This document shows, piece by piece, positions 1-8,858 of a stretch of 54,693 bases of DNA. The position numbers and the translations under genes were made by a program. The stretch covers positions 1-54,693 of the forward strand of contig NZ_JAINFC010000003.1 in assembly GCF_020740835.1 (NCBI RefSeq), read 5' to 3'. The number at the start of each line of letters is the position of its first letter. The first letter of the stretch is position 1. A model generated the notes under the pieces. The model saw nothing but the letters and a program-made list of their open reading frames with translations. It made no database searches and was not told the DNA's origin. This DNA comes from Streptomyces sp. UNOC14_S4. GTDB lineage: Bacteria > Actinomycetota > Actinomycetes > Streptomycetales > Streptomycetaceae.

Positions 1-272
1 CCCCGCAGTACGGGTACCAGCAGGCGCAGCAGCAGCCGCCCGCCCCGCAGCCCGCGGGTCTCCAGCAGACGCCCGCGCCGTACATCCCGCAGCAGACGGC
101 GGCGCCGCGCGGCTACCCGGGCCCTCAGCAGTACCAGCAGCCGCGCCCCGGCGCGGCCTCGGCGAACCCGGCCGGCTTCGACGCGATGCGCCCCGTGGCG
201 CCCCGCCCCGCCGCGCCCGCGTCGTACGAGGACCCGTACAACCGGCAGCACCCGAATCAGGGTGGTTACTAG
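1..272 (+). CDS. C-terminal tail of a Pro/Gln/Ala-rich protein (5' end outside window)
   Basis: The frame is open from the window edge to a TAG at 270-272. The visible ~89 residues are low complexity: runs of Q, P, A, G and Y with PQQ and QQY-like repeats, ending NQGGY. This looks like a disordered tail on a larger protein. No catalytic domain is visible, so the function cannot be assigned. The nearest downstream gene on the same strand starts 142 bases later. Confidence 0.7.
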   Translation, partial: PQYGYQQAQQQPPAPQPAGLQQTPAPYIPQQTAAPRGYPGPQQYQQPRPGAASANPAGFDAMRPVAPRPAAPASYEDPYNRQHPNQGGY

Positions 273-414
273 CCGTACTTCCGATTCGTCGGCAGCGGCC
301 CCACCGGCCTCCGGGGCGGCCAGGGGACGACCAGGAGACAGAGCGGAGACGTCGGAGCGGGTTGACCGGCCGGGTGCCGGGTCAACCGCCCGGCGCGGAT
401 GGCAAGATGACTTC

Positions 415-1263
415 ATGTCCACGCCAGTACTGACCGCGATCAACTTCTATCCCGTCAAGTCGCTGACCGGCTGCACCGCCGACGAGGCGTTCGTCGAGCC
501 GTGGGGGCTCGCCGGGGACCGCCGCTGGATGCTGGCCGACGACAACGGCCACATGATCACCCAACGCCAGGACGCGCGGCTGGCGTTGGCCGCCGCACAG
601 CCGCTGCCGGGCGGCGGTGTCCGGCTCAGCGCTCCGGGCCGGGAGCCGCTGGACGTCACCGTTCCCGACCCCGCCGGGCAGGGCACCGTCACGGTGCAGC
701 TGTTCCGGGACAAGATCGAGGGCGTTCCCGCGGGCCCCGAGGCCGACGCGTGGCTGAGCGGATACCTGGACGGCCCGGCCCGGCTGCTGCACATGGACGA
801 CCCTGCCACCCGCCGTCAGATCGACCGCGAGTACGCGAACGAGGGCGAGACCGTCAGCTTCGCCGACGGCTATCCACTGCTGGTGACCACCCTCTCCTCG
901 CTCGACACCCTCAACGGCCTGATCGCCGAGGGCGACCACCCGGAGGAGGGGCCGCTGCCCATGAACCGGTTCCGGCCGAACCTGGTGGTCGACAACACCG
1001 CGCCCTGGGCGGAGGACGACTGGCGGCGCGTCCGTGTCGGCGAGGTCACCTTCCGTGCCGTCAAGCTGTGCTCCCGGTGCATCGTGACCACGACCGACCA
1101 GAGGACGGCGGAGCGCGGCAAGGAACCGCTGCGGACACTCGCCCGCCACCACCGGATCGGCAAAGGCGTGATATTCGGGACGAACCTCATCCCCGAGCAC
1201 ACCGGGGTGGTGCGCGTCGGCGACGACGTCGAGATCCTCGACCGACTCGACCAAGTCGGCTGA
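415..1263 (+). CDS. MOSC domain protein (mARC/YcbX-like)
   Basis: The 282-residue protein starts MSTPVLTAINFYPVKSLTG, typical of the MOSC N-terminal beta-barrel. A MOSC domain follows with the motif KLCSRCIVTTTDQ. In mARC and YcbX proteins the second Cys of this motif binds the molybdenum of the molybdopterin cofactor. The family reduces N-hydroxylated compounds or handles sulfur. Mo binding is inferred from the Cys motif; no substrate can be read. The frame is open further upstream (from 262), but the family-like sequence begins at ATG 415. There is no clear operon partner. Confidence 0.85.
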   Translation: MSTPVLTAINFYPVKSLTGCTADEAFVEPWGLAGDRRWMLADDNGHMITQRQDARLALAAAQPLPGGGVRLSAPGREPLDVTVPDPAGQGTVTVQLFRDKIEGVPAGPEADAWLSGYLDGPARLLHMDDPATRRQIDREYANEGETVSFADGYPLLVTTLSSLDTLNGLIAEGDHPEEGPLPMNRFRPNLVVDNTAPWAEDDWRRVRVGEVTFRAVKLCSRCIVTTTDQRTAERGKEPLRTLARHHRIGKGVIFGTNLIPEHTGVVRVGDDVEILDRLDQVG

Positions 1264-1271
1264 CTCGACAC

Positions 1272-1296
1272 CGGCTCGGCCGGCTCGGCCGAGCCG
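1272..1296 (+). terminator. GC-rich hairpin after the MOSC gene
   Basis: A 9-bp stem, CGGCTCGGC pairing with GCCGAGCCG across a 7-base loop, begins 9 bases after the MOSC stop codon. There is no U-tract, which is common for Streptomyces terminators. Confidence 0.5.
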
Positions 1297-1503
1297 AGTG
1301 AGCCGACGCCCGTCGCGGGGCCGCGCGCCGAGCTGTTCCCGGTCCCCGCTGATCCACCCTCAACAACGGGCGTACCGCCCGCCACTCGTCAACGTGCCGC
1401 CCGGAAGAGCCTCCGGAGGGGGTGATTTTGCTCTCTCCGTCGTCTTCCTCCGCATGCGGTGCCCTGTGTGAGGTATTTACGGACGCGGAAGGGGGTGAGC
1501 GCT

Positions 1504-2109
1504 GTGCGCGTGACGACCTTCGCCCGTCGGTGGCGGAGCAATCCACTGCGCCGCCGGACCGATGTCCTGGAGGCCTGGGTCGGTCTGGTGGCGGTGGTGC
1601 TGATGCTGCTGGCCGGGTCGGCCATCGGCTGGGTGACAGGCTCGCTCGCCCATGAGGCGCTGCGGGAGACGGTCCGCGAACAGCAGCTGCACCGGCACCA
1701 GGTGACCGCGACGGCCGTGCAGAACCTGCCGGTCAGCACCGTCGAGGCCGACCGCGAGTCCGCCTCGGGCCGCGAAGGCCACCATCGGGTGATCGCGCGC
1801 TGGGCCGCCCCCGACGGCAAGGCACAGTTCTCCGGCGTGGTCGCCGTCCGGCAGCCCACCCCCGTCGGGCACCATTTCCCGCTGTGGACGGACGACCGCG
1901 GGCGCATCGCAGGCCGCCCCATGGACGACGACACGGCCGCCGTGCACGCGGTTCTCGCCGGGGCGGCCGCGGCGGCCGGTACGGCGGGCCTCGTGGAGGG
2001 CGCCCGGAGACTGGTCGTATGGCGGCTCGTACAGCGGCGGTACGGCCAGTGGGACCGGGCGTGGGAGCAGGCCGGGCACACCTGGGGCCGGGCGGACGCG
2101 GGAAGCTGA
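1504..2109 (+). CDS. Rv1733c-like two-TM membrane protein
   Basis: This protein of about 202 residues has a basic N terminus (RRWRSNPLRRRTDVLEAWV) followed by a hydrophobic helix (VGLVAVVLMLLAGSAIGWV). A ~95-residue hydrophilic, probably extracytoplasmic part comes next, then a second helix (AVLAGAAAAAGTAGLV) and a basic tail. The RRRTDVLEAW-TM layout matches the actinobacterial Rv1733c-like family, whose function is unknown. GTG 1504 was chosen because GGAAGGGGG at 1487-1495 is well spaced for it. GTG 1495, GTG 1510 and ATG 1459 are in-frame alternatives. Confidence 0.7.
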   Translation: MRVTTFARRWRSNPLRRRTDVLEAWVGLVAVVLMLLAGSAIGWVTGSLAHEALRETVREQQLHRHQVTATAVQNLPVSTVEADRESASGREGHHRVIARWAAPDGKAQFSGVVAVRQPTPVGHHFPLWTDDRGRIAGRPMDDDTAAVHAVLAGAAAAAGTAGLVEGARRLVVWRLVQRRYGQWDRAWEQAGHTWGRADAGS

Positions 2110-2212
2110 CCCGACCGGTCAACTCCCGTGGCCCGCGCGCGCTACGGTAATCCGGCCGGTACGCATCCGTCCGGGGTGAACGCAGCACACGAGGTGGGGG
2201 CTCAGCAGCGCC

Positions 2213-4642
2213 ATGGCACACGGCTCGGTGGTCCAGGTGACGCACTCCGGTACGTCGCGGTGGCGGCGGCGCACCGGCGAGTACGACTCCCTCGCGTCGG
2301 CCCTGGAGGCCGCCACCGACGGTGACGTGCTGTCGGTCGCGCCCGGCACGTACCGGGAGAACCTGGTCGTCACCCGCGCGATCACGCTGCGCGGGGGCGA
2401 GGGACCGCACGGGGCGGTGCGGATCGCGCCGACCGAGGGCGTCGCCCTGACCGTCCGGGCGTCCGCCGCCCTGCTGGACCTGCACATCGAGGGGCACGAC
2501 GCGGCCGCGCCCGCGCTGCTGGTCGAGGACGGCGCGCCGGAACTGGCGGACCTGCGGATCACGACCCGCTCGTCGGTGGGCATCGAGGTGCGCGGCGGCG
2601 CGCGGCCGACGGTGCGCCACTGCGCGGTCGACAACCCCGGCGGGGTGGGCATCAGCGTGCTGGAGGGCGCGACGGGCCTCTTCGAGGAGTGCGAGGTCGT
2701 GGCGGCCGGCCAGTCGGGCGTCGTGGTGAGCGGCGGCGCACGCCCCCGGCTGGAACGCTGCCGGGTGCACCACTCGTCCGGTGCCGGGCTTTCGCTGTCC
2801 GGCGAGGGCACCGCGCTGGAGGCGGTCGGCTGCGAGGTGTACGAGATCCGGGGCGCGGGTGTGCAGGTGGCCTCGCGGGCGGCGGGTTTCCTCTCCGACT
2901 GCCAGGTGCACCGTACGTCCGGTGACGGTGTGACGCTGGACACCGACGCCGTGCTCACCCTGACGGACTGCGACATCCACGACGTGCCGGAGAACGGTGT
3001 GGACCTGCGGTCGCGTTCGGTGCTGTCGATGTCGCGGACGGCGGTGCGCCGCTTCGGCCGCAACGGCCTGTCCGTGTGGGACCCGGGCACGCGGGTGGAC
3101 GCGGACCGGTGCGAGATCCACGACAGCACGGGCGACTATCCGGCGGTGTGGGTGAGCGACGGGGCGACCGCGGTCCTCGGTTCCTGCCGCGTACGTGACG
3201 TACCGGACGCGTTGTTCGTACTGGACCGCGGTTCGCGGGCGGAGGTCGTGGACAGCGACCTCGCGCAGGTGCGCAACACCGCCGTGTCGGTGAGCGACGG
3301 GGCGACGGCGGTGCTGGAGGACTGCCGTATCCGGGCCGCGGCCACGGGCGCCTGGTTCCGTGACCACGGGAGCGGCGGTTCGCTTGCCGGGTGCACTATC
3401 GACGCCACGGCCACCGGGGTCATCGTCACCAAGGGAGCCGACCCCGTCATCGAGCGGTGCACGGTGAGTTCGCCGGTGGAGGCGGGCTTCTATGTGTCGG
3501 CCGGCGGCCGCGGCTCGTTCCACGACTGCCGGGTGACGGGCAGCAGCGGCTACGGCTTCCACGTCATCGACGGCTGCCGTACGACGCTGACGCGCTGCCG
3601 TACGGAGCGGTGCGCGCGCGGCGGTTACGAGTTCGCCGAGGACGGCACGGTCAGCGAGGACTGCACGAGCGACGAGAGCACGGCGTTCACCTACGGCGTG
3701 TCCCCGGCGGGGTCCGTGCGGACGGGCGTGCCGGTCGTGGAGCGGACGGCTCCGCTGCTGTCGGTGCCGTCCGTGGCGGTGCCCGTGCAGCGGGCGCCGG
3801 AGGGCGCCGCCCCCGCGTCCAAGGGGGACGGCCGTCCTGCGGCGACGGTGCTGGGCGAACTCGACACGCTGGTGGGCCTGGAGAGCGTCAAGCGCGAGGT
3901 GCGGGCGCTCACGGACATGATCGAGGTGGGCCGGCGGCGGCAGGAGGCGGGGCTGAAGGCGGCCTCCGTACGGCGTCATCTGGTGTTCACCGGCTCCCCC
4001 GGCACGGGCAAGACCACGGTGGCCCGGCTCTACGGCGAGATCCTCGCCTCGCTCGGGGTGCTGGAGCGCGGCCACCTGGTGGAGGTGTCGAGGGTGGACC
4101 TGGTGGGCGAGCACATCGGCTCCACGGCCATCCGCACGCAGGAGGCGTTCGACCGGGCGCGCGGCGGGGTGCTGTTCATCGACGAGGCGTACGCGCTGTG
4201 CCCGGAGGACTCGGGGCGGGACTTCGGGCGCGAGGCGATCGACACCCTGGTGAAGCTGATGGAGGACCACCGGGACGCCGTGGTGGTGATCGTCGCGGGG
4301 TACACGGCGGAGATGCAGCGGTTCCTGACCGTCAATCCGGGGGTGGCCTCGCGTTTCTCACGGACCATCACCTTCGGCGACTACGCGCCGGAGGAGTTGC
4401 TGCGCATCGTGGAGCAGCAGGCGGAGGAACACGAGTACCGGCTGGGCGTGGGGGCGGCCGAGGCACTGCTCGCGTATTTCACGGCGATCCCCAAGGGGCC
4501 CGCGTTCGGCAACGGCCGTACCGCGCGGCAGACCTTCGAGGCGATGGTCGAGCGGCACGCGGGGCGGGTGGCGCAGTTGTCCGCCCCGAGCACCGACGAG
4601 CTGACGCTGCTGTACCCGGAGGATCTGCCCGCGCTGCCGTGA
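2213..4642 (+). CDS. Right-handed beta-helix / AAA+ ATPase fusion
   Basis: The protein has 809 residues. About residues 15-500 form a pectate-lyase-like right-handed beta-helix of ~22-24 residue rungs with recurring GA.P.l..C.v patterns; one rung pair repeats VSDGATAVL almost exactly. After a linker, residues ~540-809 form a CbxX/CfqX-type AAA+ domain. Its Walker A is GSPGTGKTT (~residue 592) and its Walker B is GVLFIDEAYAL (~652). This AAA type is the one found C-terminally in type VII secretion EccA and in SpoVK. No signal peptide is present, so it is probably cytoplasmic. The likely role is ATP-driven remodelling of a target recognised by the beta-helix. The target is unknown and no ESX genes are nearby. 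Confidence 0.85.
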   Translation: MAHGSVVQVTHSGTSRWRRRTGEYDSLASALEAATDGDVLSVAPGTYRENLVVTRAITLRGGEGPHGAVRIAPTEGVALTVRASAALLDLHIEGHDAAAPALLVEDGAPELADLRITTRSSVGIEVRGGARPTVRHCAVDNPGGVGISVLEGATGLFEECEVVAAGQSGVVVSGGARPRLERCRVHHSSGAGLSLSGEGTALEAVGCEVYEIRGAGVQVASRAAGFLSDCQVHRTSGDGVTLDTDAVLTLTDCDIHDVPENGVDLRSRSVLSMSRTAVRRFGRNGLSVWDPGTRVDADRCEIHDSTGDYPAVWVSDGATAVLGSCRVRDVPDALFVLDRGSRAEVVDSDLAQVRNTAVSVSDGATAVLEDCRIRAAATGAWFRDHGSGGSLAGCTIDATATGVIVTKGADPVIERCTVSSPVEAGFYVSAGGRGSFHDCRVTGSSGYGFHVIDGCRTTLTRCRTERCARGGYEFAEDGTVSEDCTSDESTAFTYGVSPAGSVRTGVPVVERTAPLLSVPSVAVPVQRAPEGAAPASKGDGRPAATVLGELDTLVGLESVKREVRALTDMIEVGRRRQEAGLKAASVRRHLVFTGSPGTGKTTVARLYGEILASLGVLERGHLVEVSRVDLVGEHIGSTAIRTQEAFDRARGGVLFIDEAYALCPEDSGRDFGREAIDTLVKLMEDHRDAVVVIVAGYTAEMQRFLTVNPGVASRFSRTITFGDYAPEELLRIVEQQAEEHEYRLGVGAAEALLAYFTAIPKGPAFGNGRTARQTFEAMVERHAGRVAQLSAPSTDELTLLYPEDLPALP

Positions 4643-4787
4643 CCGTGGGCGCGTGGTGTGCGGCGTCGCCGGTGTGCGGTGGCGGGTGTGTGCGGTGTTG
4701 TTGGCCGGTGTGCGGCACGGGCGATGTCGCAGGTGCGTGGGAGGATGAACGCACAGAGTCGGCAGTGGCTGAGCGGAGGACCGGCCG

Positions 4788-5636
4788 GTGGGCGACAATC
4801 AGAATCTCCTGGCGGAGCAGCGGCGTGCCCTGATCCTCGACGAGGTGCGGCGGCGCGGCGGTGTGCGGGTCAACGAACTGACGCGGAAACTCAAGGTCTC
4901 GGACATGACGGTCCGTCGTGATCTGGACGCGCTGGTCCGCCTGGGTGCCGTGGAGAAGGTGCACGGGGGCGCGGTGCCGGTCGCCGAGGCCACGGCGCAC
5001 GAGCCGGGTTTCGAGGCGAAGTCGGAGCTCGAGCTGATCGCGAAGGAGGACATCGCGCGGGCCGCCGCGAAGATGGCCGCGCAGGGCAGCGCGATCGCCC
5101 TCGCCGGGGGGACGACGGTGTACGCGCTGGCGCAGCAGCTGGTGGACGTCCCCGATCTGACGGTGGTCACGAACTCGGTGCGGGCCGCCGACGTGTTCCA
5201 CAGCGCCCAGCGCACGATGACGGCCGTGGGCCCGTCGCCGCGTCCTGGCGCGGCGACGGTGGTGCTGACGGGCGGGGTGCGGACCGCGTCGGACACGCTG
5301 GTGGGGCCGGTGGCGGACGCGGCGATCCGGGCGCTGCACTTCGATGTGCTGTTCATCGGGGTGCACGGCATATCCGTGGAGGCGGGTCTGTCGACGCCGA
5401 ACCTCGCGGAGGCGGAGACGAACCGGCATTTCGTGCGGTCGGCGCGGCGGGTCGTGGTGGTGGCGGACCACACCAAGTGGGGGACGGTGGGGCTGAGTTC
5501 GTTCGCGTCGCTGGACGAGGTGCACGCGCTGGTCACGGACCAGGGGCTGCCCGCCGAGGCGCGCCGGGAGATCGCGGAGCTGCTGCCGGAGCTGGTGGTG
5601 GCGGAGTGCTCGGGGAACGGCGCTGCCGGGGGCTGA
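4788..5636 (+). CDS. DeoR/GlpR family transcriptional regulator
   Basis: This 282-residue protein starts at GTG 4788 behind GGAGGA at 4773-4778. The N-terminal DeoR winged helix (VNELTRKLKVSDMTVRRDLD and GAVEKVHGGAV) spans about residues 20-75. The C-terminal DeoRC sensor domain has the expected AGGTT, TNS and GVHGIS-type segments and an HTKWG motif. Members bind sugar phosphates and usually repress sugar catabolism genes. No sugar operon is adjacent, so the regulon is unknown. A hairpin follows the gene. Confidence 0.9.
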   Translation: MGDNQNLLAEQRRALILDEVRRRGGVRVNELTRKLKVSDMTVRRDLDALVRLGAVEKVHGGAVPVAEATAHEPGFEAKSELELIAKEDIARAAAKMAAQGSAIALAGGTTVYALAQQLVDVPDLTVVTNSVRAADVFHSAQRTMTAVGPSPRPGAATVVLTGGVRTASDTLVGPVADAAIRALHFDVLFIGVHGISVEAGLSTPNLAEAETNRHFVRSARRVVVVADHTKWGTVGLSSFASLDEVHALVTDQGLPAEARREIAELLPELVVAECSGNGAAGG

Positions 5637-5651
5637 GGAACGGGTCCGCGC

Positions 5652-5675
5652 CGCCGCCGTCCGCCGACGGCGGCG
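5652..5675 (+). terminator. Hairpin after the deoR-type gene
   Basis: A perfect 10-bp stem, CGCCGCCGTC with GACGGCGGCG around a CGCC loop, begins 15 bases after the DeoR stop. Confidence 0.6.
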
Positions 5676-5745
5676 CAGACAACCCGTCCCGGCCGGGCTA
5701 GGGTGTGCGGCGCGGCAGACCGGTCGATCCGATGGGGTGCATTCG

Positions 5746-6249
5746 ATGGCGCGCAGACTCCGCCCTGTGGGGCTCGACTTCGTGGCGGTGGCGCCGTCGC
5801 GGCTGGTGTTCGCGGCCCATGTGTCGGCGTCGCCCGCCGAGGTCTACACGGCGCTCGCCGAGGACGTGCCCGGGTGGGCGCGGTGGTTCCGGGCCGTGTC
5901 GCTGGCCCGGCCGCTGGAGAGCGAGGGGCGCAAGCGCCGGGAGATCCGGCTGCGGGGCGGCACGCGCTTCCTGGAGACGATCCTGGCGGAGGAGCCGTCC
6001 CAGCGTTACGCGTACCGCGTCGACGTGACGAACGCGCCCGGTGTGCGCGCCCTGGCGGAGGAGTGGCAGCTGCTTCCGGCGGGCACGGGAACGGTGGTCC
6101 GCTGGAGCGTGGCGGTGGACGCGCCCGTGCCGGTGCGGCTGCTGCTGGCCGCGGGCAGGCCGGGGATGCGGCACGCGTTCCGTGGCGCGACGCGCAGCCT
6201 GGACCGGCGCATCGCCGCGATGCGGGGCGGCGGACCGCACCCGGGCTAG
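5746..6249 (+). CDS. SRPBCC family protein (polyketide cyclase-like START fold)
   Basis: The 167-residue protein has the SRPBCC pattern: an early strand (FAAHVSASPAEVYTAL), a WARWF segment, a central strand region with RGGTRFLETI, and a long C-terminal helix (HAFRGATRSLDRRIAAM). The fold makes a hydrophobic ligand cavity. Individual family members can be cyclases, lipid binders or stress proteins, and the ligand cannot be inferred. ATG 5746 is preferred over GTG 5737 because the G-rich stretch at 5734-5737 is better placed for it. Confidence 0.8.
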   Translation: MARRLRPVGLDFVAVAPSRLVFAAHVSASPAEVYTALAEDVPGWARWFRAVSLARPLESEGRKRREIRLRGGTRFLETILAEEPSQRYAYRVDVTNAPGVRALAEEWQLLPAGTGTVVRWSVAVDAPVPVRLLLAAGRPGMRHAFRGATRSLDRRIAAMRGGGPHPG

Positions 6250-6278
6250 AGCCAATGCCGGGCATTGGGGCTAGAGCC
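6243..6278. repeat. Palindrome flanked by 11-bp direct repeats between convergent genes
   Basis: GGGCTAGAGCC occurs at 6243-6253 and again at 6268-6278. Between and overlapping them is the perfect palindrome CCAATGCCGGGCATTGG (6252-6268). The structure fills the gap between two convergent genes and may act as a terminator for both. Confidence 0.6.
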
Positions 6279-7439
6279 TCACTCCTCCCAGCGGCCCGCC
6301 GCCAGGAAGGTGTCGATCACCTGTGCGTAGGGCGTGATGTCGAGCCCCTGTTCGGCGAGCCATGTGTCGGAGTAGTACTTGTCGAGGTAGCGCTCACCGG
6401 GGTCGCAGACGAGGGTGACGACGCTGCCCGGCCGCCCCTGGTTGGCCATCTCCGCGACGATCCTGAGCGCGCTCCACAGGCCGGTGCCCGTCGAACCGCC
6501 CGCCTTGCGCCCGATGACACGGTCCAGGGCCCGGACGGCCGCGACGCTCGCCGCGTCGGGGACCTTCATCATCCGGTCGATGGCGCCGGTCACGAAGCTG
6601 GGTTCCATGCGGGGCCTGCCGATGCCCTCGATGCGGGAGCCGCGCTCGCTGGTGGCGTGGGGGTCGTGCTCCTTCCAGCCGTCGAAGAAGCAGGAGTTCT
6701 CGGGGTCGGCGACACAGACATGGGTGTCGTGCTGCATGTAGCGCACGTAGCGGGCGATGGTCGCGGAGGTGCCTCCGGTGCCCGCGGTGGCCACGATCCA
6801 GGCGGGCACGGGGTGGCGTTCGAGACGGAGCTGACTGTAGATCGACTCCGCGATGTTGTTGTTGCCGCGCCAGTCGGTGGCCCGTTCGGCGTAGGTGAAC
6901 TGGTCCATGTAGTGGCCGCCGGTCCGTTCGGCGAGCGCGGCGGCCTCGGCGTACATCGTGCGCGGGTCGTCGACGAAGTGGCAGCGCGCGCCGTGGAACT
7001 CGATCAGCCGGCACTTCTCGCGGCTGGTGGTGCGCGGCATGACGGCGATGAAGGGCACGCCGATGAGCGAGGCGAAATACGCCTCGGAGACGGCGGTGGA
7101 GCCGCTGGAGGCCTCGACGACGGGGGCTTCGGGGCGGATCCAGCCGTTGCACAGGCCGTAGAGGAAGAGCGAGCGGGCGAGCCGGTGTTTCAGGCTGCCG
7201 GTGGGGTGGGTGGATTCGTCTTTCAGATAGAGGTCGATCCCCCATTCGGGGGGCAGGGGGAAGCGGAGCAGGTGGGTGTCGGCCGAACGGTTCGCGTCGG
7301 CCTGGACCTTGCGGACGGCCTCGTTGAGCCAGGCACGGTGGGCGGGGTCGCTGCGGTCCACATCGAGGGTGGGAACGGCCGAGCCGCCGGAGCCGCGGCC
7401 CGCCGCGTCGGTCGCCCCCGGTCGCACGGTGCTGTTCAC
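6279..7439 (-). CDS. PLP-dependent cysteine synthase family enzyme
   Basis: This 386-residue fold-type II PLP enzyme has its cofactor lysine at ~K84 in [10 protein letters not shown]. The substrate/phosphate loops are [12 protein letters not shown] and [14 protein letters not shown] long C-terminal part ([22 protein letters not shown]) resembles Mycobacterium tuberculosis Cds1 (Rv3684), a cysteine desulfhydrase; that match is from memory. It could therefore make or degrade cysteine. The GTG at 7437-7439 is preceded by GGGAGGAG at good spacing. The frame is open further upstream, but without a better ribosome site. Confidence 0.8.
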   Translation of the reverse strand: MNSTVRPGATDAAGRGSGGSAVPTLDVDRSDPAHRAWLNEAVRKVQADANRSADTHLLRFPLPPEWGIDLYLKDESTHPTGSLKHRLARSLFLYGLCNGWIRPEAPVVEASSGSTAVSEAYFASLIGVPFIAVMPRTTSREKCRLIEFHGARCHFVDDPRTMYAEAAALAERTGGHYMDQFTYAERATDWRGNNNIAESIYSQLRLERHPVPAWIVATAGTGGTSATIARYVRYMQHDTHVCVADPENSCFFDGWKEHDPHATSERGSRIEGIGRPRMEPSFVTGAIDRMMKVPDAASVAAVRALDRVIGRKAGGSTGTGLWSALRIVAEMANQGRPGSVVTLVCDPGERYLDKYYSDTWLAEQGLDITPYAQVIDTFLAAGRWEE

Positions 7440-7512
7440 GGCGCTCCTCCCGCGGCTCATCCGGGCCCATGCGGAGCACTCGGACGTTTCGATCATAAAT
7501 GGGCACTGGTGC

Positions 7513-7526
7513 GTGAGCCGCCTCAC
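7513..7526. promoter_or_regulatory. Inverted repeat GTGAG-N4-CTCAC
   Basis: GTGAGCCGCCTCAC lies 74 bases upstream of the PLP enzyme start and 47 bases upstream of the divergent small gene at 7574. Its position between divergent starts suggests an operator. No cognate regulator is adjacent. Confidence 0.4.
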
Positions 7527-7573
7527 AGGCAGACTGCGCACCAGGCACACGATTCAGCCGGGAGGCGGTTGCC

Positions 7574-7918
7574 GTGGCGGAGCCGGACTTCAAGGAGCCG
7601 GAGTTCAACGCGACCGGGGTGCGGATCGAACGGTCCCTGCGCTCGCTCACCCGGGCCGGCCAAGTGAAGATCAAGGACGGCAGGCTCGAGCTGTTGACGA
7701 GCTACGGCAGGGAGATCGACAGCGCACCCGTGGACTCGGTCCGGGCGGACCGGCCGTGGTTCGCCTCGCGCGACCGGGCGCGGGCGCGGGTGAACGGGAC
7801 GCGCTACGTGCTGACGCTGAGCCCCGAGGAAGGCGGCGCCGAGGAGTCGGGCACCTCGGCGGTCCAGCGCTTCCTGGAGGCGGTCCGCTCGGCGCGGGGC
7901 GGCGGCACCGGGGGCTGA
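7574..7918 (+). CDS. Small conserved hypothetical protein
   Basis: This 114-residue soluble protein starts at GTG 7574 behind GGGAGGCGG. The charged N terminus (MAEPDFKEPEFNATGV) leads into a compact beta-rich segment (GQVKIKDGRLELLTSYGREI, then APVDSVRADRPWF and NGTRYVLTL). It ends in a helix and a Gly-rich tail. The strand pattern suggests a small PH-like or split-barrel fold, but this is only a guess. No TM segment or catalytic motif is visible, and I do not recognise the family. Confidence 0.7.
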   Translation: MAEPDFKEPEFNATGVRIERSLRSLTRAGQVKIKDGRLELLTSYGREIDSAPVDSVRADRPWFASRDRARARVNGTRYVLTLSPEEGGAEESGTSAVQRFLEAVRSARGGGTGG

Positions 7919-8130
7919 CGGCGCACGAGTTGCGTGTGTGCCCACCGGGATCGACGCTTGACACGTATCAGCATCACTGAGGGTCGATCGCCGGTTACGC
8001 TATGGATCCTCAGCCGCCGATCGGGCCGGTGGCCGCCCCCGCCGGTCCGGCACCCCAGCGCGTGCCGGAAGTGCTCGTCCGCACGCCTGTCTGCATCAGG
8101 CTAGCCCTACTTCTTCAGGGAGTCGCAGCC

Positions 8131-8724
8131 GTGATCAGCCGACCGAACAAGCATTGCACCGTAGAGCTCCAGGCTCTCCCGCCGCGGATCGGACAGGTCC
8201 GCAGAATCGTATCTGCGCAGTTGCGCTACTGGCATCTCGATCCGCTCATCGACCCGGCGGCGCTCGGCGTGACCGAGCTGCTCACCAACGTCCACCAGCA
8301 TGCGGAACCGGACAAACGCTGCACGGTCGAGATCGACCTCGTGCTGGACCAGCTCACCGTCTCGGTACGGGACCACGACCCTCGGCTGCCCCGGGTCGGC
8401 AGCGCGGACCCGGCCAGCACGCACGGCCGCGGACTGGCGCTGGTCGCCGCGGTCAGCGCGAGCTGGGGCGTGCAGGAGCGTCACGACGGCGGCAAGGTCG
8501 TCTGGTTCACGCTGCCGGTGCCCGGTACGGCGGCGGTCCCGCCGGTCCGGGCCGACAGCGCGGCGATCGCCATCGGCGAACCGGCGCTCGTGATTCCCTC
8601 GCTCCAGGAAACGGCACTACAGGAACCCGTACTACCGGAACCGGCCTTCGACGAGTCCCTGGTGGCCGTCCACCCGACTCCGCTGCGCGGCCGCGCTCCG
8701 GTCCGTTCCGCCGTGCCCGGCTGA
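8131..8724 (+). CDS. RsbW-type ATP-binding protein (HATPase_c anti-sigma-like)
   Basis: The 197-residue protein carries a GHKL ATPase fold: N-box ELLTNVHQHA, a G1-like segment DHDPRLPR, and a G2-like segment GRGLALVAAVSASWG. Single-domain proteins of this type are very numerous in Streptomyces and act as anti-sigma kinases or partners of STAS proteins. The tail of ~60 residues is Pro/Ala-rich with QETALQEPVLPEPAF-like repeats and looks disordered. GTG 8131 is chosen for the AGGGAG eight bases upstream. ATG 8002 is in frame but adds a low-complexity leader. Confidence 0.85.
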   Translation: MISRPNKHCTVELQALPPRIGQVRRIVSAQLRYWHLDPLIDPAALGVTELLTNVHQHAEPDKRCTVEIDLVLDQLTVSVRDHDPRLPRVGSADPASTHGRGLALVAAVSASWGVQERHDGGKVVWFTLPVPGTAAVPPVRADSAAIAIGEPALVIPSLQETALQEPVLPEPAFDESLVAVHPTPLRGRAPVRSAVPG

Positions 8725-8798
8725 GCGGCGGGGCGACGGTCGGCAGGCACGGCACGCGCTGCCGTGGCGTCGTATGGCGAGCGGCGCTCGGTCCGCCA

Positions 8799-8837
8799 CG
8801 CGGGGAGTACGTGCGAGGCGGGGCGTACTCCCCCGCG
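8799..8837. terminator. Hairpin between convergent genes
   Basis: CGCGGGGAGTACG and CGTACTCCCCCGCG form a ~13-bp stem with one bulged base and a ~12-base loop. It lies between the ATPase (plus) and DUF2797 (minus) genes and probably ends both. Confidence 0.6.
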
Positions 8838-8858
8838 GGGCTCACCGGATGCCGTGCC

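Noticed and set aside
1733-4270. An 845-codon minus-strand open frame
   Set aside because: It is antisense to the beta-helix/AAA+ gene and has no ribosome site or domain.
7440-7550. N-terminal extension of the PLP enzyme including an internal ATG
   Set aside because: GGGAGGAG is well placed for GTG 7439, and the extension holds promoter-like sequence (TATGAT) and an inverted repeat.
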